DNA from: Alphaproteobacteria bacterium | Lineage (GTDB): Bacteria; Pseudomonadota; Alphaproteobacteria; Rs-D84 | DNA: 16,902 nucleotides | Direction: 5' to 3' | Assembly (NCBI GenBank): GCA_029051085.1 | Contig: JAIDLK010000041.1 | Location: forward strand, 1-16,902 | Shown here: in pieces, positions 11,801 through 16,902 of the stretch | How positions within the stretch are numbered: position 1 is the stretch's first letter | Layout: every line of letters starts with the position of its first letter | Translations under genes and position numbers: made by a program | Notes under the pieces: model-generated | Databases searched by the model: none | Told to the model about the DNA's origin: nothing | What the model saw: the letters and a program-made list of their open reading frames with translations, nothing else

Positions 11801-13267
11801 ATGATTGATTTAACAATTACCCAGGCTTTGGAAAAATTAAAATCACGCGAGATAAGCGCAACTGAATTAACACGCGCATATCTGGACCGCATTGAAAAAT
11901 ATGGCGCTGATTTAAATTGCTATATCACCACAACACCGGAACGCGCACTAAGCGATGCCGCCGCCGCGGATGCACGCTATGCGACCGGCAACACCCTGCC
12001 ACTGGACGGCATGCCGATTGGGATGAAAGACCTGTTCGCTACACGTGGCATTCGTACAACCGCCGCGTCACGCATGCTGGAAAATTTTATTCCGGAATAT
12101 GAATCAACAATTTCACAAAAGTTCATTAACAGCGGCACAGTATTGCTGGGCAAAACAAATCTGGATGAATTTGCCATGGGCACTTTCAGCAAGACCAGTT
12201 ATTTCGGCGCTCCGGTTAATCCGTGGCAGATGGAAAAACGTCTGACGGCCGGCGGCTCGTCCGGCGGCGCAACATCTGCGATTGCATCGGGCCTTGCCAT
12301 CGGCGGCACTGGTACAGATACCGGCGGTTCAATCCGTTTTCCGGCGGCGATAACAGGTCTTGTCGGCATGAAGCCAACTTATGGCTTGTGCTCCCGCTGG
12401 GGCTGTGTTGCATTCGCATCAAGCCTTGACACCCCCGGCCCAATTGCACGCACGGTTGATGACGCGGCATTATTGTTGGCAACGATGGCGGGTCACGACC
12501 CCAAAGAGTCAACAAGCGCAAAGGCAGAGTTTTATGCACATAGCGCCGTTTCACCAATCTTGGGCGAAGGGAAAAAACTGCGTGTTGGTGTGATAAAAGA
12601 ATTCGCAAATGTTGAAATCTCGGCTGACATGAAACGTATATTTGAGGCCCGCGTTGCGGACTTGAAATCAATGGGTGCGGAAATTGTTGAAGTTTCCATT
12701 CCGAACATCTTGGATGCATTGGCGGCATACTATATAATTGCCCCGGCAGAAGCCTCTTCGAACCTGGCCCGATATGACGGTATGAAATACGGCCTGCGCG
12801 TGGATGGCACGGACCTGATAGACACATATAAAAAGACACGTGCCGCCGGCTTTGGCGACGAGGTAAAGCGCCGTATGATTATCGGCACGGCGGTATTGTC
12901 CAGCGAATCGTATGACGTGTATTTCATGCAGGCGGCACGGGTACGCCGAATGATTGCAGACAGTTTTACCACCGCATTCAATCAGTGTGATCTGATAGTA
13001 TGCCCATCGTCTGCAGGAACCGCAATGCCGCTGTCATCCGATTTGACGCCATTGGAATACTATGCGTTGGATTTGTTTACCGTGGCAATGAACCTGGCTG
13101 GTGTGCCGGCATGCAGTGTACCGGCCGGCCTGGCGGACAACGGCCTGCCGCTTGGCATACAGGTTGTCGGTGCACGCTTTGACGACATGCGCGTTCTGCA
13201 GCTGGCCAAGCATATTGAAGCCGCCGCCGAGATTGATAATCGTCCAACCAAGATAATGGGGAAATAA
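11801..13267 (+). CDS. gatA: Asp-tRNA(Asn)/Glu-tRNA(Gln) amidotransferase subunit A
   Basis: GatA is the glutaminase subunit: it frees ammonia from glutamine and passes it through a tunnel to GatB. The 488-residue protein carries the amidase signature: catalytic Lys76 in GMPIGMKDLFATRG, cis-Ser153 in TAGGSSGGA (149-157) and nucleophile Ser177 in GTDTGGSIRFP (171-181); the Ser153-Ser177 spacing equals that of Staphylococcus aureus GatA (154 and 178). The block ITGLVGMKPTYGLCSRWG follows. The C-terminal part shows YYALDLFTVAMNLAGVPACSVPAG and LPLGIQVVGARFDD. Length is normal for the family. The ribosome site is CAGGAAC. It lies in the gatC-gatA-gatB order, with an antisense tRNA gene before gatB. 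Confidence 0.97.
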   Translation: MIDLTITQALEKLKSREISATELTRAYLDRIEKYGADLNCYITTTPERALSDAAAADARYATGNTLPLDGMPIGMKDLFATRGIRTTAASRMLENFIPEYESTISQKFINSGTVLLGKTNLDEFAMGTFSKTSYFGAPVNPWQMEKRLTAGGSSGGATSAIASGLAIGGTGTDTGGSIRFPAAITGLVGMKPTYGLCSRWGCVAFASSLDTPGPIARTVDDAALLLATMAGHDPKESTSAKAEFYAHSAVSPILGEGKKLRVGVIKEFANVEISADMKRIFEARVADLKSMGAEIVEVSIPNILDALAAYYIIAPAEASSNLARYDGMKYGLRVDGTDLIDTYKKTRAAGFGDEVKRRMIIGTAVLSSESYDVYFMQAARVRRMIADSFTTAFNQCDLIVCPSSAGTAMPLSSDLTPLEYYALDLFTVAMNLAGVPACSVPAGLADNGLPLGIQVVGARFDDMRVLQLAKHIEAAAEIDNRPTKIMGK

Positions 13268-13286
13268 AAAAATGGCCAAAGCCATT
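13264..13286 (-). terminator. Intrinsic terminator of tRNA-Phe
   Basis: Minus-strand stem AATGGC/GCCATT (13281-13286 with 13271-13276), loop TTTG, then seven T and ATTT. It begins about ten bases after the tRNA 3' end and overlaps the gatA stop region on the other strand. On the plus strand no T-run follows, so it should not stop gatA transcripts. Confidence 0.8.
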
Positions 13287-13296
13287 CTAAATAATC

Positions 13297-13372
13297 TGGT
13301 GGCTAGGGACGGAATCGAACCGCCGACACAGGGATTTTCAGTCCCTTGCTCTACCAACTGAGCTACCTAGCC
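13297..13372 (-). tRNA. tRNA-Phe (anticodon GAA)
   Basis: The minus strand folds into a full cloverleaf of 76 bases: acceptor arm GGCTAGG/CCTAGCC, D arm GCTC-AGTTGGTA-GAGC, anticodon arm AGGGA-CTGAAAA-TCCCT with anticodon GAA, five-base variable loop, and T arm GGCGG-TTCGATT-CCGTC. The 3' CCA is encoded. It lies between gatA and gatB on the opposite strand, with its own promoter and terminator. Confidence 0.97.
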
Positions 13373-13384
13373 AACGCGAGACGC

Positions 13385-13413
13385 ATAATAAGATACCTAA
13401 TACAAAAAAGCAA
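13385..13413 (-). promoter_or_regulatory. Promoter of tRNA-Phe
   Basis: The minus strand reads TTGCTT (13408-13413), a 17-base spacer and TATTAT (13385-13390), placing the start about six bases before the mature tRNA 5' end. It overlaps the short region just upstream of gatB. Confidence 0.65.
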
Positions 13414-13426
13414 GGAAAAAGAAAAA

Positions 13427-14950
13427 ATGTTTACAATAAAGGGCAAAACGACAGACTGGGAACTGGTTATCGGGTTGGAAACACATATAGAAGTGCTGTC
13501 CAATTCTAAGCTATTCAGCGGCGCTTCCGCAGATTATAACCCTACGATTGCCCCAAATACCCAGGTATCAATGGTTGACTGCGCAATGCCTGGTATGTTG
13601 CCGGTTTTGAACGAATACTGCGTCGAACAGGCAATAAAAATGGGCTTGGGGCTAAATGCCGAAATATCCAAACGCAGCACATTTGCACGCAAACAGTATT
13701 TTTACCCCGACCTGCCCCAGGGATATCAGATATCACAGCCGGCCGACCAGCCGCCTGTTGTAGGACGCGGCTGGGTCGAAATTATGTCGGATGACGGCAA
13801 ACCCAAAAAAATATTTATTGAGCGCGCGCATCTGGAACAAGACGCAGGCAAATTAAAACATGATGTTCACCCGACAAAATCATTTGCGGACTATAACCGC
13901 ACGGGTGTCGCCCTGCTGGAAATCGTAACTTTCCTGGATGTTAAAAATCCTGAAAACAATTCATATATATCATCTCCGGACGAAGCGGAACGCTATCTGC
14001 GCGAAATACGTGAAATTGCACGCGCCCTTGGTGTATCCAAGGCCAATATGGAAGAAGGCTCTATGCGTGCGGACGTAAACGTATCTGTCCGTCCGGTGGG
14101 CAGCACGGAGTTTCGTACACGCACGGAAACGAAAAATATGGTCTCCTTTAAATTCATAAAATCCGCCATTGAATACGAAGCACGCCGCCAAATAGAGCTA
14201 TACGAATCGGGCGGCATGGTTTCCCAGGATACCATGCGCTATTCGCAAAGTGACGGCACAACATCCGTAATGCGCAGCAAAGAAGACGCATTGGACTATC
14301 GCTATTTCCCGGATCCGGACTTGCTGGAACTGGTAATAGACGAAGAAACAATTGAGCGCGTACGTCGTGAAATGCCTGAACTGCCGGCCGCGACGCGTGC
14401 ACGCTATATCGGTGACTTGGGCCTGGCCGAATATGATGCGGCCCGACTTACCGAAAGCACGGATATATCCCGTTGGTTTGATTCTGCGGTAAACGGCAAA
14501 AAGGAACGTGCAAAACCCATCGCAAACTGGATGATTTCAGAGCTGTTTGCACATCCGGAAAACTGGGATGTAAAAAACGCTGTGGATACAGCTCAGCCTG
14601 GCATGCCGCGAATTATCACGCCATCCAATCTGGCGGAATTGGTCGACATGATTGCCGAAAAAAGCATAAATGGAAAACAGGCCAAAGAAATATTTATAAA
14701 AATGCTGGATGGCGAATCGGGCAACCCGCGTGACATTGCAAAAAAGTTTGGCATGGAACAAATCACCGATACATCCGCAATTGAAAAAGCTGTTGACGAT
14801 GTAATCGCCGCCAACCCGGCCCAGGTTGAACAATACAAGTCCGGAAAAACAGGCCTGCTGGGATTCTTTGTCGGAAACGTAATGAAGGCCACCGGTGGCA
14901 AGGCGAACCCGGCGGTTGTAAACGAACTGCTAAGAGCCAAGTTGGCATAA
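13427..14950 (+). CDS. gatB: Asp-tRNA(Asn)/Glu-tRNA(Gln) amidotransferase subunit B
   Basis: GatB binds the misacylated tRNA, activates its side-chain carboxylate with ATP and completes amidation with ammonia from GatA. The 507-residue protein, slightly longer than the usual 475-490, has the N-terminal WELVIGLETHIEVLSNSKLFSG, the YFYPDLPQGYQISQ block, IERAHLEQDAGKLKHD, DYNRTGVALLEIVT, SMRADVNVSVRP, KNMVSFKFIKSAIEYEARRQ and DYRYFPDPDL, then the helical C-terminal YqeY-like tail domain that contacts tRNA. I chose the ATG at 13427: AAGGA lies about 11 bases before it and the family core begins there; the open frame extends back over the tRNA gene without meaning. There is no clear plus-strand promoter just upstream, so it is probably read from the gatC promoter through the antisense tRNA-Phe gene. 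Confidence 0.96.
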   Translation: MFTIKGKTTDWELVIGLETHIEVLSNSKLFSGASADYNPTIAPNTQVSMVDCAMPGMLPVLNEYCVEQAIKMGLGLNAEISKRSTFARKQYFYPDLPQGYQISQPADQPPVVGRGWVEIMSDDGKPKKIFIERAHLEQDAGKLKHDVHPTKSFADYNRTGVALLEIVTFLDVKNPENNSYISSPDEAERYLREIREIARALGVSKANMEEGSMRADVNVSVRPVGSTEFRTRTETKNMVSFKFIKSAIEYEARRQIELYESGGMVSQDTMRYSQSDGTTSVMRSKEDALDYRYFPDPDLLELVIDEETIERVRREMPELPAATRARYIGDLGLAEYDAARLTESTDISRWFDSAVNGKKERAKPIANWMISELFAHPENWDVKNAVDTAQPGMPRIITPSNLAELVDMIAEKSINGKQAKEIFIKMLDGESGNPRDIAKKFGMEQITDTSAIEKAVDDVIAANPAQVEQYKSGKTGLLGFFVGNVMKATGGKANPAVVNELLRAKLA

Positions 14951-14972
14951 AAAATAATCGAGCGGACGGGAT

Positions 14973-16274
14973 ATGAAAAAGTTTTTTATACAAACATTCG
15001 GCTGTCAAATGAATGTTTACGACGGCCAGCGTATTGCGGCAATGCTTGCATCGCGTGGCATGACGGAAACATCAGATGTATCCGATGCAGATATAATAAT
15101 ATTAAACACATGCGCGGTTCGCGCCAAGGCAACGGATAAAGTATTTTCCGCATTGGGCCGCATTCGCCGCGCAAAAAAAACGGACGCCCTGTTCGGCATT
15201 GTCGGATGCGTTGCCCGCGAAGCCGGCGCAGACGCATTCCGCAGAATACCTGAGCTGAACTTTGTATTGGGTCCGCAAAGTTATCATAAACTTCCGGCGT
15301 TGCTGGAAAATCCGGACAGTAAACTATTGAATATAGATTTGGGCGGTCTTGAAAAGTTTGATGATTTGCCACGCATGTCGCGGTCACCGGCCGTCGCCTA
15401 TATTCCGATACAGGAAGGATGCAATCATTGCTGCACATACTGTATAGTGCCGTATACACGCGGCCGTGAAATATCACGCCCCTTTGATGATGTAATACAA
15501 GACTGTAAGCATGCCGCGGAAACAGGCGCAATAGAGATTTGCTTCCTTGGGCAAAATGTTAACGGCTATAAATATACGGACCGCGAAGGCCGCACATTCA
15601 GACTATCGGATCTGATTCGTGCTGTTGCCCCTCTGCCCGCAGTAAAGCGCATACGCTTTACATCCAGCTATCCGACAGAAATGACCGATGACTTAATAGA
15701 CATGTTTCGAACAGAACCGAAACTGCTGCCATTTCTGAACATGCCTATACAAAGCGGCAGTCCGGATGTATTGACAAGAATGAACCGGCCGTACGACCTG
15801 AATCTATATATAGATATAGTTGACAAATTACGCCGCGCGCGCCCCGACATACAGATATCCAGCGACTTTATCGTCGGCTTTCCCGGGGAAACAGACAGCG
15901 ACTTTGAACAAACCGTCGATATCGCAAAACGTATAAAATATATAAATTCATATTCGTTTAAATACTCGCCACGTCCGCATACCGCCGCCGCAGTCATGCA
16001 AAATCAAATACCGGAAAACATCAAGGCACAAAGATTGGCGGAATTGGATGCAGCCTTAAACGAACTTCAGCGCACATTCAACGAAAGCTGTATAAACAGC
16101 GTTCTGGAATGCCTGTACGAAGGCCCGGATAAAACAGGCCGACATATGGTATACCGCACGCCATATATGCAGCAATGCATCGTCGCAGGCAATCCGGATA
16201 ACGCCAAACCAATTGCAGGAATCCGGATTACAGCGGCAAACAAAGCGTCGTTGCGCGGAGAATTTGCAGATTAA
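14973..16274 (+). CDS. miaB: tRNA-2-methylthio-N6-isopentenyladenosine synthase MiaB
   Basis: MiaB is a radical-SAM methylthiotransferase that adds a methylthio group to isopentenyladenosine at position 37 of tRNAs reading codons starting with U, which include tRNA-Phe. The 433-residue protein has the N-terminal domain with three cysteines for the auxiliary 4Fe-4S cluster (Cys11 in FGCQMN, Cys47 in LNTCAVR, Cys79 in VGCVAR), the radical-SAM CxxxCxxC motif (Cys150, Cys154, Cys157 in GCNHCCTYCIVPYTRG), GQNVNGY, SSDFIVGFPGE, YSFKYSPRPHTAA, and a C-terminal TRAM-type RNA-binding region (about 370-433). The tRNA-specific C-terminal block and IVPYTRGRE fit MiaB rather than RimO or MtaB. A ribosome site (GGACGGG) precedes the ATG, 22 bases after gatB, so it may be the last gene of that operon. 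Confidence 0.95.
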   Translation: MKKFFIQTFGCQMNVYDGQRIAAMLASRGMTETSDVSDADIIILNTCAVRAKATDKVFSALGRIRRAKKTDALFGIVGCVAREAGADAFRRIPELNFVLGPQSYHKLPALLENPDSKLLNIDLGGLEKFDDLPRMSRSPAVAYIPIQEGCNHCCTYCIVPYTRGREISRPFDDVIQDCKHAAETGAIEICFLGQNVNGYKYTDREGRTFRLSDLIRAVAPLPAVKRIRFTSSYPTEMTDDLIDMFRTEPKLLPFLNMPIQSGSPDVLTRMNRPYDLNLYIDIVDKLRRARPDIQISSDFIVGFPGETDSDFEQTVDIAKRIKYINSYSFKYSPRPHTAAAVMQNQIPENIKAQRLAELDAALNELQRTFNESCINSVLECLYEGPDKTGRHMVYRTPYMQQCIVAGNPDNAKPIAGIRITAANKASLRGEFAD

Positions 16275-16902
16275 AATCTAACTTTTGCAGAAAAAGAAAA
16301 CATGCCGGACAAACCATTGCCGGCATGTATTACATGTATGGATACATCACCGCCAATCATGTCATCCGGCGAGAAAAAGCCAACCTTAACCCCGGTCGTC
16401 TGTTCCGCATCGGTATTAGCGGCAACGGTTGTCATGCACTCATAACCCACCGTTTCGCCACTCCATGTAAATCCGGCATCAATCCCGACACGCAGTGCCG
16501 AAGAAACGTCGCGCTTACCCAGCATATACGCCGCATGATATTCAGCCCCAACAAAAGGCGCCACAATGCCGACCGGGAATCCCATATCCGCAGCCGCATA
16601 TGTAGACACGGCGTGCAGATTATTGAGCACCCGCCCTTTATCAAAAACATAGGGTACGTCAAAATCGGCATAGGTTAAACCGACCGTACCGCGCATATTC
16701 ACGACATCACCGCCAAGCCCGGCAAAAATTCTGCTCCCGAACATCTGCGATAAAAATGCATTTATCTCATCATCCGATTCTGCCATGGCGCCATACATGG
16801 CCCCACCAACCCAAAAGTCGTCTGAACACCCAAATGCAAAATCGGCCGATATACCGTACATATTAAAATCAGAATTCTTTATATAAAAAGGCCGTCCCGA
16901 TG
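16271..16902 (-). CDS. Outer-membrane beta-barrel protein, C-terminal part (partial)
   Basis: The reading frame stays open to the right edge, so the start lies outside the window; the Met at 16861 is internal (upstream codons read SGRPFYIKNSDFN). The visible 210 residues are alternating hydrophobic and polar strands with many Gly and aromatic residues (YGISADFAFGC, GTVGLTYADFDV, AAYMLGKRDV, LRVGIDAGFTW, TGVKVGFFSP) and end in MFSFSAKVRF. A last strand ending in Phe is the signal read by the BAM complex for outer-membrane insertion. This fits a porin-like protein or an autotransporter barrel; no passenger domain is visible, so the two cannot be told apart. The stop codon overlaps that of the convergent miaB: the four bases TTAA at 16271-16274 hold both. 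Confidence 0.72.
   Translation of the reverse strand, partial: SGRPFYIKNSDFNMYGISADFAFGCSDDFWVGGAMYGAMAESDDEINAFLSQMFGSRIFAGLGGDVVNMRGTVGLTYADFDVPYVFDKGRVLNNLHAVSTYAAADMGFPVGIVAPFVGAEYHAAYMLGKRDVSSALRVGIDAGFTWSGETVGYECMTTVAANTDAEQTTGVKVGFFSPDDMIGGDVSIHVIHAGNGLSGMFSFSAKVRF

Noticed and set aside
12216..12839. 207-codon open frame on the minus strand inside gatA
   Set aside because: Fully antisense to a conserved gene, with a Pro/Arg/Ser/His-rich composition typical of a shadow frame.
13346..13426. Upstream extension of the gatB reading frame
   Set aside because: It runs antisense over the tRNA-Phe gene; the family N-terminus and the ribosome site both support the ATG at 13427.
14986..15531. 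181-codon open frame on the minus strand inside miaB
   Set aside because: Antisense to the conserved radical-SAM gene; composition is that of a shadow frame and no ribosome site is present.

Overview
The window looks like ordinary chromosome from a small-genome alphaproteobacterium with moderate GC content; a host- or gut-associated lineage is only a guess. The pointers are: neighbouring plsY and dprA; rpsT and a DnaA-type gene in the same neighbourhood; ruvX next to gatCAB; and a perfect GAAC-N7-GAAC direct repeat, the LexA (SOS) box of Alphaproteobacteria. I see no insertion sequence, prophage, CRISPR array or composition break. The taxonomic placement is an inference from gene order and motifs.

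Layout. (1) 1-137, minus: start of a DnaA N-terminal-domain protein, cut by the window edge. A 319-base AT-rich leader behind it (138-456) holds the LexA-type box, a long inverted repeat and a tandem palindrome. (2) 457-3102, minus: dprA (apparently leaderless), an unrecognised exported glycine-zipper protein, and plsY. (3) 3176-3436, plus: rpsT, divergent from plsY with overlapping promoters. (4) 3544-6139, minus: a two-gene unit encoding a TcpQ/PilL-like periplasmic protein and a lipoprotein secretin of the PilN/BfpB type, i.e. the outer-membrane part of a type IVb pilus or related machine with no other pilus gene beside it. (5) 6313-8872, plus: a membrane-anchored protein of unknown function, sufB and sufC. 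(6) 8958-10959, plus: a multi-pass membrane protein of unknown function and an AI-2E-family transporter. (7) 10993-11448, minus: ruvX. (8) 11486-14950, plus: gatC, gatA and gatB, with tRNA-Phe on the opposite strand between gatA and gatB. (9) 14973-16274, plus: miaB. (10) 16271-16902, minus: C-terminal part of an outer-membrane beta-barrel protein, cut by the window edge.

How the genes relate. Much of the window is core translation: S20, tRNA-Phe, the GatCAB amidotransferase that corrects Glu-tRNA(Gln) and/or Asp-tRNA(Asn), and MiaB, which modifies A37 of some tRNAs. MiaB is an Fe-S enzyme and so depends on cluster assembly such as that done by SufBC. PlsY makes lysophosphatidate for membranes. 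DprA, RuvX and the DnaA-like protein act on DNA.

Least explained parts: the secretin/TcpQ pair, the unknown protein tightly coupled to a SufB-SufC pair that lacks sufD and sufS beside it, the glycine-zipper protein between plsY and dprA, and the regulatory leader in front of the DnaA-like gene.
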